Part shown: positions 17,285 to 29,642 of the stretch, in pieces
Numbering within the stretch: position 1 is the first letter of the stretch
Layout of the letters: each line of letters begins with the position of its first letter
Source: Pipra filicauda
Lineage: Eukaryota; Chordata; Aves; Passeriformes; Pipridae
NCBI RefSeq assembly: GCF_003945595.2
Contig: NW_024104620.1
Span: 4,025,927-4,089,926, forward strand
DNA length: 64,000 bases
Reading direction: 5' to 3'
The notes under the pieces: model-generated
The model's database searches: none
What the model was told of the DNA's origin: nothing
The model's input: only the letters and a program-made list of their open reading frames with translations
Position numbers and translations under genes: made by a program

Positions 17285-19344
17285 CTGTGCATGTCCTCTT
17301 GTTTTCATGCAGTGTGTAGCCAACCCTGCAGCTGCAATAGTAGCCCCCCACGTAGTTGTGACAGTGATGATTGCAGAGGGGTTCACCATCCAACAGCTGC
17401 TTGCACTCATCAATATCTAATGGGCAAAGCACAGAATCAGGCAAACAACACCCTTCAACAATGTGTTCTCTCATTCTGAGCCGCTCTGTTTTGAGAGGTT
17501 GGGCTGTTTGCCTTTGGTTGCTGTGCCCTTCTGCACCTGCCTCTGTACAGTGAGACATCTCCCACCCCACACCCACAGCACAGAACACAGCGAAGCACCA
17601 ACCCCCCCACAGCTGTGGCTCTTCCATCTACATCTCTTATCTAAGATCTTATCTCCATGAAAGATCTCTTACCTTCAGCAGCATAGAAGGCCTCAAAGCC
17701 CGTGAATGGTTTCTCATTGGAGTAGTCGGACCGGAACACCACCACGAGGTGGTTGGCCATGGAGATGTATGTCTTGTTGCCCGGAGCCTCCTCAGTGTCT
17801 GTGCTCTCCTTTCCACACAGTGTAGCCAAGGTCTTCCCACCAGAGCTCAGCTGGAAGACAGACAGACAAATCCACCAGATGAGCACAGAGCACTGATCTT
17901 CCCAACCTGCCGCCATGGCTTGGAAAGCTTGTGTTTAGTGGCGTGAGGAAGGAGGTTTGGATGCTCTCAAAACGTGCTTCTGGAGATCAGTCTACATCCA
18001 AGGACAGATAAGAGATGATTTCCCCCATTCTCTGTGATTTAAGCCCATAATTTTGTCTCCCTTTTTCCTTTCTTGTTAACTTGGTGCTCTCAGGGACAAT
18101 CAGATCTTGGTAAAGCCTGAGGCAACTGGGGTGAAAAGAAAAAGTTTCACACGCTGACAAATTCAAATGTATAGTAAAAGGTGTCTTTAAATGAGTGACT
18201 CACTTGCTCTATGATTCACCTATTACAGTTTCAGTTCTTAATTTATCTTTAATACAAGAGAAATGTTCTGACACATGGGGTTTATGTTGGGCATGATAGA
18301 GAGGGAGCTATGTACTACAGACCTACCAGAAAGGAGTACTCCATCCTGCCCAAAGGAAAGTACATGAAGAGCAACATGGATCTGGGGAATGGGAGCAACT
18401 TGCCATATAACACCATGGAAATGAGATCTTTCTAAGTGGGAAGAGCCTGGTTTGGTTCTGTCAGATGGAAACTGGGCTTGCACACTCCCTGTGTACAGAG
18501 CTCCCTCTTGGATGTGCATCAGGCCCACACAAACACGTTCTTCCTGAGGTTGTTTGTCACGTTAGCCAGCAGACACCACAGCCAGTGCCCGTTCAGACAA
18601 GCTGACAGCAACTTGTTTAGACCATCACATTTTGTGGTCTCCCAGTTCTGCTTTCTTGTCCTGTGGGCCTCAATAAATACGTCATTTAGAGATCAGCTGA
18701 GCCTGAACTTTACAAGCAGACTAGAATCAAGTGCTTACAAGAGTTATACTGGTCCTACTGGTGCCCAGGATCACATAAACACAGTTTTTAACAGCTTAGC
18801 CTGCTACATGTCACCCCATCCTACACATACCTTCACATAATCATATTCACACAGGTAGGACAGCTCCAGGTTGAAATGGGTAAAGTAGATACGGACAGAA
18901 TATCCCTTGGGGACAGTAATATTCCAGATTCTCTCCTTGTGGTTTGGGTAGACATTGGGAAAGTTTGGGGACGTGATCCTCCCATACATTTTCTGTGGCA
19001 CAACACTGCTCTTCGCTCCACTGTAGAGCACAGCCAGCAAGACAAACAGCCTGAGTCAAGGAACAGAGATTAACAGAGGAAGAGTGAGCATTGACTCAGA
19101 TCATAGCCCAAACCCACACATCTAAGTTGCCAGGCTCAATATCAAATCAGGTATTTCAGCACGAGCTGAAATCTTCATGTCCACCACCCTTCTCATTTGA
19201 CAGTGGAAGAAATTGGTTGGAATCAGTGCAGCCATACTCTAGTAGCAGCTAAACAAGATGAGACACGTTCCTGCCTTCCAGAGCCTGCACAAAGCCAAGT
19301 GGCCAGAGGAGCTGGGGAGGGCCCTGCCACCACACTCACCTCAT
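17285..19344 (-). CDS. MASP2: MASP2, signal peptide–CUB1–EGF exons only (MAp19-like)
   Basis: Four coding exons read on the minus strand: 19340-19344 (ATGAG then a GTGAGT donor), 18831-19050, 17673-17850 and 17285-17416, in phases 2, 0, 1 and 1, matching vertebrate MASP2. The product starts [13 protein letters not shown] (hydrophobic signal peptide), then CUB1 with [47 protein letters not shown] and [20 protein letters not shown], then a calcium-binding EGF module beginning DIDECK with the [12 protein letters not shown]sn-hydroxylation motif. Sequence is closer to MASP2 than MASP1. Residues reported to bind MBL/ficolin in human MAp19 (Tyr59, Asp60, Glu83, Asp105, Tyr106, Glu109) are all kept. 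The last exon ends in phase 1 at a GTGAGC donor, but no continuing exon (CUB2, CCPs, protease, or the short MAp19 terminal exon) was identified. As seen, it can only encode the non-catalytic lectin-pathway regulator part. Confidence 0.88.
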
Positions 19345-19500
19345 GGTGCTGCTCTCCTGTCCGAGCCTGCTCCGCTCTGAGCCCCGGGCAAGGAACCTCT
19401 GCTGGTGTATTTGCATTTGGGGGTGGATGTATTTACTGTGTGTGCTCTGCTGTGTTTATCTGGATGTTGAACTCTGATGTTTATCTCCCTTCCACCCCCT
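19345..19500 (-). promoter_or_regulatory. MASP2: MASP2 5' UTR and candidate promoter
   Basis: Upstream of the MASP2 start codon the minus strand carries an octamer ATGCAAAT (19409-19416) and two FOXA-like ATAAACA motifs (19453-19459 and 19479-19485). FOXA-type sites would fit the liver expression known for MASP2. No TATA box stands out and the transcription start is unknown, so this is motif-level inference. Confidence 0.35.
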
Positions 19501-22500
19501 TCAGCCTGCTGAGTTCTGGGAACAGCAGTCACTAAAAAGCAGGCTTGTGTTCAGGCTTCAGTGAGGGACGGGGAGAGGCAGGCAGGGATGGAGCGGCTGG
19601 CTCAGGAATGCTGCAGGCTCTTGCAGGGAGCTGTAGTATCGCTGCTCTCTGGGAAGGCGGCAGTGGGAGGAGGTGGCTCAGACAGTGTCTGCACAGGGAG
19701 TGTGGGGAGCTGGGCAATGTTCTTTCCCCTCTAACCAGCTGATCCACAATCCTACTAATGCAACCAGCCCGGTACTGGGAGTAGTTCCTTCTGTTGCCAG
19801 AGCAGGAAGATGTTAGGGACAAAATTATGGGGCACATCACAGGATTTTAGAATAGGGAGGAATCTCGTTAGGTGGTTCTGTGTAATGGCACAGAAATACT
19901 CAGGGACACCACACTACAGAGTTTCAGAGATGCCAAAGTCTTCCAGTTCTCAGCATTACATTTTAACCCAGTGCAAGCTTGTGGTGACTGAAACCTGCTC
20001 CAAGCCTTGTTCATATGCATGGGTTGCTTTTTACCCTGCCCATCCTGGAACGCCCGTAAGGTAAAACGGGCACACTAAAAAAATAACTCAAATTTCTTCT
20101 AAACATTGTGGGTCCACACAGGGATTTCACACTGCCCAGGGAATTCAACTGGGAGAGTCAATGCCTATAGGACATAAAGCTTTATTAATTCCACTGCTTG
20201 CAGGCTGCTTCTTTCCAAGTCAGCACTTAGTTTTCCCACAAAACTCCTATTCCAGTGCACATGGAGATAGGCCTGAATTTATAGAGGGTGAAAAGCCAGA
20301 TACGTTAATGCTGAGCTTAGGTCCACCTCTTCCTTGACAAAAATGGACAGAGAGTGGGAAAACTGGTCTGCAGCGGGGAACAGACCACTGCACTGCACAG
20401 AGAGGAAATTTATCCAGAGATATCCTTTAATTAAATGGACACCTTTTGAGCAGCCAAAAAATCATTACCCCAGGCAGTGAGACTGCAGGAAAGCAGGAGT
20501 TATTACATGAGCAAAAACTAAGGCAAACAAACCATTTGGCAGACTGCAAACAGAAAATACCATTTAATAAAAGTGAAGGAGAAAGTAGTAGCAGTAATAA
20601 TTAATTGTGTAGTAGCAGTACCTACAAACACGGCTAATGGACAAGAACCCAGAGGGGATTAGCTTTTCCCATGGCCCACTAGCTGTTAAAATGATTCTAT
20701 CAACAAGATAGATGTGGACCTTAAACTGGTTGGAAACGAGGGAAGAGAAGGAAAATTTTGCAAAAAAATCAATCCGTGCCTAACTGAGCTGTTGCCTGAT
20801 TCCCCCAGGCAAAAATACTTCCAGAAGCATCCCCCATCAGGCTTCCTGCTGGGTTCAGTAGCAGAGGCACAGAGTCAACTGTGATCTTAGGTCTGAAGGG
20901 TTTCTCACAGCCCTGAACTTGATGAGGCCCCTGCAGCTGAGGGTTGCTGGACCCAGACAGCTGCCTTAGTAAACTGTACCCCTGGAGCCTGAGAAGCTGA
21001 ATGCTTGGTGCACACACCAGCTTTCCCCTGGTCTGGGGAGAAGCACTTGATGTGGACCACGCCAAAAACACTGTCCCTGTTTCTCCACCCAGAATCCTTC
21101 CAGCTCCAAAGGCCATCAGGCTCAGATCAGCAGGTGCAGCAGTGTTTTGGGAGTGCTGTGACAGCAGACTTCAGGCCACACAGATGCTCCTCTTGTCCCC
21201 AGTCTCCCCTTGGCACAGGACTAAGCCAGCCCTAAGGCTGGGCACTTCATCCATGTCACTGCAGCTTCCAGTGCCCTGGGACTTGCTGAGTTACTGATCC
21301 ACTTTAGGAAATTTGGGTGTTACCTGGAATGATGCCTCCTGAGAAGTCTGACCAGCTGTCTTCTTGTGCATCTGTCTCCTTCCACGCTGAGGGCTGACTG
21401 AGGGAGCACAAAGCTGAGCTGCATTCTCAACAGAAATGCCAGGCCAAGGTTCAGAGAAAGGACTTCCCTTGGAAAAAAAATCTTCTGTGGAATGGAAGAA
21501 TATGGAATTACACAGAGATTCTGGAGAGTCCTTGTCTGAGCCCACACTTTCCCTCAGACACTGTACAGTCTCCCAGAATATGCTTTTACTACTTGACACT
21601 GAGGTCTGTCAAGGAAAGGTTTCAAATCCCTCCTGTGGCAACAGGGAGTGCAGACAGCAAAGTCAGACACATGAATAAACCAGCAAGAGCAGAGCTGCTC
21701 AGCCAGCACAGTGCCTCAGGCTGGTACCACTAAGGTCCAGAGACTGGATCTCCACTTTCCCTGCAAAACCAAACACCAGCAGGAACCAACTGAAAAGATG
21801 AGAAGGCTGGAAAGCAGCTTTGTTGCTGGGGCTGTCACCGAAGTGCTGTGAGATCCAGGCTAAGTCATGGGGCAGCCCTTCAGTTCAGATTTCCCTCTGA
21901 CCTCAAGTTCTAAAACTGCAAAAATATTACCTGAGGTAGGTTTTGCCTAAGCTGTCTTTCTACAGAAAGAGTTTCGGTTGTAACAAACTGTGAGCTCCTG
22001 TAAAAATGAAATCAATACAGCTCCACTTAATCAAAAAAGTCCCAGACAGCTCTATTCTCAAATGGACCATGCAAAACCACACAGTGCCTCCAAAAATCAG
22101 CTTGTGCTGGGGGACAAAACCACCTCTGGGTCTTTGAAAGGCAGCTCCTGCACTCTGGTAGCAGTCCCATGGAAAGCACTGCAGTCACTGGCTGGTGTTT
22201 CAGGTATAATAAACAGCACAGTGAGCACCTGAACGTGCCTCTGGGTCTGAAACCTGGGTACAGTGCCAAAGCAAGAGGCTGGGTAATGAATGGAGGAAAA
22301 GCACAGTGCACTCATCTGACAGAGCAGGGCTGTCCCTGCGTCACCAACCAGGGCAGCAAATGAGCAAAAGAGCTGCTTGCTGTGATCCCTGAAGACACTG
22401 CTCCCCACTGCCCCTGCTCTCCCAAACGCCAGCTGCCTCTGCAGAGCCCTGAGAGATTGCTGGGATGCTTGTTCCATGGCTAAATCCCATCCTCCTGCAC

Positions 22501-25500
22501 TGAGGGCTTCAGAGGACAGGGGGAAGCAAATGCAGCAGAGGAAAAGACGTTCTGTTTCCTCATCACAAATCAAATAGCGTGACTGACATCAAAAGACAAG
22601 CACACAGACGGAGCAAGCAGAGCATGGAGTGGGGCAGGGGGAAGAGCCTGGTTGCTGTGAAACAGAGAAAAAAATAATCTTGCCAGGGGAAAAACAGGAG
22701 GCAGGGAAAGCTCCTGCAATGGGGCAAGACACTTTCATCAGTTAGGGCAGGCTTTCCTCCTTCCCACGCTGTCTGCTGCCACCTCATTGCTCTATATTCT
22801 GTTTGCAAAGACAGACTCCAGCTGCTACAGTGCTGTGGAACATTTCTCCAGCAGGGAAAAAACCACTAGCCTTGGCCTCTTTACCCTGCACAGATAGACT
22901 TCCAAAGGACAGCCAATGTAACTCCACAATGTCATCCTCATCTGAAACCTCTCAGGTCTGAGCTCAGATTTTCCAGGAAGATCAACAGAAACTCTGCAGT
23001 AAAGATGCTGGTTGACAGTTTTGCTCCTCTGGTATGATCAGAGCTCTCAAAAGCAAGGGTGACCACCATCACCTGTGTGGGACTGGCCTCAGGCTGGGAA
23101 ACATGACCTCTCCAGGAGCACCACAGAGCTCACACAATTTATACAGCATGTGTGTGTACATACTGAAAATGATGGATAGGTTCTGTTTAACTGCACAGCT
23201 GCAGGATCCATCAGCACATCATTTTCACCTCTGCCAGCCCATCTCAACCACTGCATGGACAGATGTGTATTTATGCACGTGACTGTACAAATGCCAGGGC
23301 AAATCCCTGCACTGCACACACTCATTCCCTTGGGAAGAGAGCATGACACAAGTAAGAGATGCTGAACACTCTACTCTGTTTCCTCCTGGAAAAAAACTCC
23401 CACTCTGCCGTGGGGAAGGCAGCACAAGAACTGCCCAGGTCAGACTCTTTTCCTCTGTCCCCCAGTGCCACTGGCCTGGCTCTCAGGAAATGAAGGAGCT
23501 CACACAGCTACTGTCTCGCTCCCACCCACACCCTTGGTAGCTGCACTACGTCTGCTGGGCCAGCTCCAAGTCTCTGACTTCACTGGAGCAGCTGCTTGTG
23601 CTGGGAAGAGGATTTAGTTACAATTCAGATGCAGCTACAGCCAAAGCTATGAAACAGTGCTGTCTTCTCTCCAAGCAGAGATGCTCTGCACGTTCCAGGC
23701 ACAGCCAACACATTTTCCCTGGGTAAACCTGCCTCCAAACAGCCAAGAGGGACAAAGGGGGTGGATGAATCACATGTCCAGCATGTATCTCTTGTCCAAC
23801 ATGAGGTCTCAAAGCAGGGAAGGAAAGTGAGAAGAAAGAAAAATATGACAAATCTCTGTACCAAAGGCCAGCCAAGGATAAGCCCATCAGGAACTCCCAG
23901 CTGTGAATAGAGTGAGGGTAATGAAAAGCCTTCCTTGAACCTGTTGTAGCCTCATTCAGCAAGCAGCTTGGCCCTGCAGAGCAATTAGGAGACTTTTCAG
24001 CTCCCAGAACATCCACCCAGGAACCACAGTCTCATTTAGAGAGAGTGGTTTGGGGTTACACACCTGCCAGGATGACTGGAAGGCCTGGAAAGTCACTTGC
24101 CAGCTTGGAAACAGCTCTTAGCACGTGCATTCCCTCCAGCACAGTCTCCAGCAAGAGGATCCACTTGAGCAGTAGCTTCTCTCCAAACCCATTCACTGTC
24201 AGGGGAGAACTGCAAAGCAAGTTTGGCAGAACCATATCCTTCTCCTGCTGGAATTCCCATGTAATCCTCCACTCTTACAGCCTCTGTTAAACAAGGCTTA
24301 AACCTTTCCCTGTCTGCAGAACCAGACCCTGCAGAGCACAGCAACCACCACTACATCGGGATGAAACCCTGGGTTTTCAAAAAAGGGGAACCTGGACCTC
24401 ATCTTCCACCCCAAACCACAGCACACAAGGTGCTCTCAGCTGAGAGCACAAGGTCTGCCTTTGGAAGTCAGAGCTTGGCTGCTTGTCTCTATTTCCACCT
24501 CCCTTCCATTTGTTCCTTCTTTCACGACTGCTCTTCCTCTACATGTATGTGCATTAATTAACACCCTGAAGAACTGTACTCTCCTCCCAAATGGGCAACT
24601 TGCTGAGACTGCAGGAGACAGTAAATTCCTGAGGCTCCCTCTCTGCTCAGGAAGAGGGAGAAGCTGAGAAATGTGCTGAAAAATAGGCTTGAACAGCATC
24701 AGGACTGGCAAATTCATTAAACCCACTTGCAACAGGCTCCTCTGCAATTGTCCACAGCCTGAATTTTTTCGTAACAAATAGGCTATTACCTCGCTAATCT
24801 AGACAAACAGTAAAGCCAGCCCAAAGCATTCCCAAAATAAGAGCTACTGCTCAGACATTAAAGAGTTGGTGTGATACACTGGAATGGACAAATCTTCCCT
24901 CTGGCTAAATCCCTCACTGAATACACACAACCTCATTCCTGCCTTGGAGAAAATAGATTGAAGGCGTGTTAGAGCCAACAGTCCCATCAATCAGAACCTG
25001 GATATTAAAATGCCTGTAGCACTCCAGGAATAAGAAACAAACCTACCAAGCAACCAGCTGAGCCAAACTTTTGCTGACCACTTCAAAGAAAAAAAAATTG
25101 CTTTTCTCAACTATTTCAAATTGCTCCCCCTTCAAAGAAGTCTGGGATCTCTGACTGTTCTCTCTTTGGAGGAGAAATTAGGGATACTTTCTAGGTACTA
25201 GGTACCTTCTAGAGGTTTTCTAGAAGTAACAAAGACTGGCTTTATCAATCTTATTTTTAAGGCAGAAATGTCAAATCTATTCTTGCAGAAAAGAACTGGA
25301 AGTGTTCAAACCAAACCACTGTATTTCAGTCAAGATGTAAGCTCATTTTCCACAAAATTCCACCCTGAAGTTCTTGTTTCTTGCCCTAGAGGGGAAAAAC
25401 AAAACCCCCAAGCCTATCAAAATGCAGGGCAAGAGTTGCACCCTGAATGAACATTTTACTCCTCAGCTTCTCTGCTTGACTTTGCTTCCCTCACAGAAAT

Positions 25501-27381
25501 CTTCATAAAGCCATAACCTCCAAAACACCATTTGATCCTGTGTCCCTTTGTTTTGGGCCATGTCAAACACCTGGATTTGAGGTGAGAGTGCTATTGTTTC
25601 ACAGAGAAATTTAATTCTGTCTTTTAAGTAAGTGAGACACTTACCTGGCTTCCTTCTCCTCACTTTTCAGCATTATGAAATCCACAGTGCCAAAGCTTCG
25701 CCAGAAGTCATGACTAAAGCTTGAACAATAGAGGGAATCTGCAAAAAGAAAACAAGAGCTTTTAAATAGAGTTTTCAACAAAACCCAATTAAGCAGAAGC
25801 CTCACAAAGGAGAGGTGAGCTCGTGCCAACACAGCACTGTATTCTGACTCAGAAAAATCTGCAATTCAGAGATAGGCAGAGCTATAACCTGGCTGCACAA
25901 AACTGAATGCTCAGGTGTTGGCACTCAAATACTGCCTGGATTAAGGAGTTACCTGACTGCTACACACAGGTGATTACAAATGTGACTCTTTCACACCTGT
26001 TGGACACACTGCCACCTGTTTGTATTTCCTACCAGCAGGTCCACCACTTGTTGAGCCTCAAAGCTGTGTGCAGAAAAAGCCTACTGGAAACTGCTGACGT
26101 GCCCTGGAGGCACTGGGCCTGCTGGCAAGCAAAGGAGACTTGGTATATTCGTGTAGCCCTCTAATTTAAAATTAGGCACAGAGTCTATGAAAGTATGTCC
26201 TAAATTGACCCAGCCATAGTAACTGACAGTGACTTCCACCAGCCATCAGCTTCAGGATCTTACTTTGCCCCAGCAATGCTCAGCTCCACTGGAAAGGCAA
26301 ACAAAATGATTTGGCTACATGCAGAGTTAATTTTGTACAAGGATACAAAATGGATCTAACCCCGTTCCAGCCTGCATGGCAATGCCCTCAGCTAAGATCT
26401 GAGCCCCCTTAGCTAACAGTTAAAACTAAAAGAAGAAACTCTGGGGGAGTCAAAGTGAAGATATTTCGATACACCTGTATGGGGCAGGGAAAAGGGAAAC
26501 AGCCTTGCTATGGCATGTGTTCATCTGACGTGGTAAGAGCAATACAGAGCCAGCAAATTAAAAGATCATCACATGTAATTTAAATGTTTGGCTGGAATCC
26601 CCCGAGGCCCAGTGGGAAGAATCTCCGAGGAAAGGAAGATGCTTTGTTTGATGTATGTTAGCAAGGAGGGAACTGAGCCAGAGTGCTCACACAGCTGGGG
26701 GAATTGCTCTTGCTGAAGTCAGATTACTCCAACTTGTCTGTTGGCCTGTGCTCAGCAGCCCTGTAATGACCCAGAATTGCAGCTGACAGATTGGTGCTGA
26801 GTTTCTCTCGCTGAGGCTCCTGTGTGTGGATGAGCCATTACTCTTTCAATTTTGGGCTCTGATGCCTGTTAACATACATTAGGCTTTTCCATATGGTGCA
26901 TCTTAGCCTGGTGTCCAGGGCAGCTGCCTGGGCCTCTGTCCCCATCCCCATGCTCAGGCCCTGGCTAATGAAAATGGATGATGGCCCCAGCTCGGTAATG
27001 GGACACAGATGGACCAAATGGTTTTTCGCTTTGAAACATATTTTCATTTAAGAAAGTCTCCAAAGACTGTGAGCTTTTTATTCTTGTATCACTGTAATAT
27101 TCCCCCCTAATACACCACAATCTTCAGACAGGTGAGGAATTCAAAGATGCCAACTTTCAGTTTAGCTGGATCTGCAAGTCTACACACCAGTGCCCTGTTC
27201 TGCTGATGGTCTTGACATGTTCTCACTTTCCTCCTCTCCCATCTCACCTCTTCTGCTCATACTGAAAGATCTGCAGTGTGAGAAGCTGCATTTTTGGGGG
27301 CAGATCTGTTAAAAGAAGGCCTGACAGGTTGCTAAACCAGCCTCAGCTGAAAGACTGCACTGCCTCCTACAACACAGATAA

Positions 27382-27414
27382 TAATAATAAATTAAACAAC
27401 TGCTTTATTATTAT
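27382..27414. repeat. AT-rich inverted repeat (ATAATAATAAA / TTTATTATTAT)
   Basis: An 11-bp perfect inverted repeat with an 11-nt loop, embedded in an ATA trinucleotide run. It is probably a by-product of the simple repeat rather than a functional hairpin. Confidence 0.6.
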
Positions 27415-29556
27415 GAGAGCCTTGTGCAGACACAGCAGAAGCCTCCACAGCCACATGTGAGAACACATGACTGAGGGCACTGTGCAATGGGCATGGGAAT
27501 CAGGGGTCACTTTCCAGCAGGACTCTCCATTCTTCATCTCTGCCCTGGGAAGTTCAAGGGCTCATGAAGCCGCCTCCAACTTTCCAAAGTGTTCCTTGTT
27601 ATTTATGGTTTCTGCCCTCGTGCTAAGCCTCTTCAAATAATTTGGAAATAATCCCCTTAATGCAAGGGCAGCGTTTGCCCATGACATCTCATTTACCAGG
27701 CAGTCCATCTTCCCAGAGAGGTGAAGCCTAGTTAAGTGTTTCTGAGGGACAGGGCAAGTGTCTGTATGTGTATGTGTGAAAATGGGATGGGACTCAGGAA
27801 AACAATTCTCCTTGAGTCTCTCAGCCCTCATTACAATTCCTCTTTTCAGTGCCAGCTCTGATTTATGGGCTGCCATTCAGAGGCTGTGAAGCCCTGCAGC
27901 CAGAGCTGACCAGCTGTCAGAGCAGGGCTTACAGAACAGGGAACATATTAACCTGTCTCTGTGCCTGCCCAGATCCCACAGCTGACACTGGAGCTGACAA
28001 CGAGGGGCTGTGCCTGGCACATCACCCTGAGCATTGCTGGGGGCTATGACTGCTCAGAGGGGCACACACCCAGAACCAGGGGCAGAACTGGGACATAGCC
28101 ACATCTTGTGCCCCAAGAGAGAGACTTCCTGGACTGTGGTCCCTACCCTCCTGCTTGCTTCCCATTTTTATTCTGGAATGGAGCAAAAAGCCACCAGTGG
28201 CATTTCTTCTCAGTTGTTCTGCTTCTAGCCCTCTCTGTCCCATGGAATGACCAGCTGTCTTCCAGTACTGGACAGGGTTCAGTTATCCTTTAGGAAGAGC
28301 AATCAAAAGGCACTTTCCAGCCCACTGGCTCCCAGCAGTGGGTAAATTCATCAGTTCAGGGACGAAGATGAGCACTCTTTGCGAGCCAGCATTTCAGAGC
28401 ACAAGGCCTGCTGTTTGCTCCCCACAGCTCTGGGCTCCTAAAGTGTAAATCCAGCTTTTTAGGCAGCTGCAGCTCCCTGTGTGTACACCTGCACCTCAGC
28501 TCCTGGCAGGGCACCTCTCACCATGGGACTGATTGGACTCTGACTGGATTGGCAGCACGTGGCCAGGGACAGAGCTCTCAGGAGCAAAGAAAAGGCTTCC
28601 ATGGAGACATATCCTGACCTCTGGGTTTCACTCTGAGCAAGGGGCTCCCTGCACAGAGCCTTGTCCTGATTGGAAGAGTTAAAAGCTCTGTGTAAAATGT
28701 TATGTCTCCCTTTCTCTATTATATAGAAATACTCTTCCTTTCTCTATTAATTAAGCTGCTGCCCATGTCCGGTTCATTAACTAATGCAGACCAATACACC
28801 CAGTGCTAGCTGGATAATCTGCTCTTGTTCAAATACATAAACAAAGTCACACTGAAAACAACCAGATCTGAAGACTCTCCCCTCTATCCAACAGTGACCA
28901 AATGTGTCTTAAGTGATGGACTCTAAAACCATCATCTGAGGGACCAAACATCTCCTGGACAATTTCCGGAATGTTCAAGCCAGGAGTGGGCAGCTTTCCA
29001 CAGCCATAAATCATTGGCTTCTTCAATGGCTGTCAAGAAGAGACTAAAACACACCAGCCAAGCACAGCCTAGTAAAACTGAAGACATTTTTAACAGCAGA
29101 GTTTCCTAACCAGCAGCCTTACAATAGGAAGTAGGCCTGACCTCAAGCCAAATTCAACAAGGTCCCAGCTGTAAAGATTGCTTGTAATTTATTTTTTGTT
29201 TTACACTAAACGTTAATTGGTTTAAAACAAGAGTCCTCCAGGTCCCAAAGGCACTGCTAGAACAGAAATTCCTCATTCCCAGCTGAATGCCCTGAGCCCA
29301 GGGAAACAGTATGCTCTCTCCTCTGGCACAGCTTATTCCCCTGTGCACTCTGTCCTTCTAGACAACAAGCCTCATCCAGCCCAGCCAACCACTCAGGGCT
29401 GAGACACTCTCTGGGGAGGTGGAAGACATGGATTTGAATCATTCACATTTCCTTCACCTCCCAGACGCTTCCTCTGAGACTTTCTATGAGCCCTACATAA
29501 TGTTAACAAGTGGGAAGCAGACATGCTGGAAGGTTTGAATCTGGATTCAAACAGCT

Positions 29557-29642
29557 CTCTCCAAAGCTCCTATCTTAAGGGGCTGAAATGCTGGCTTTTC
29601 TCTCCAAAGCTCCTGTCTTAAGGGGCTGAAACGCTGGCTTTT
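29557..29642. repeat. Tandem duplication, two 43-bp copies
   Basis: Copies 29557-29599 and 29600-29642 both start ctctccaaagctcct and end in ctggctttt; they differ at only two positions (tat/tgt and aatg/aacg). This is a recent local duplication in non-coding DNA. Confidence 0.9.
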
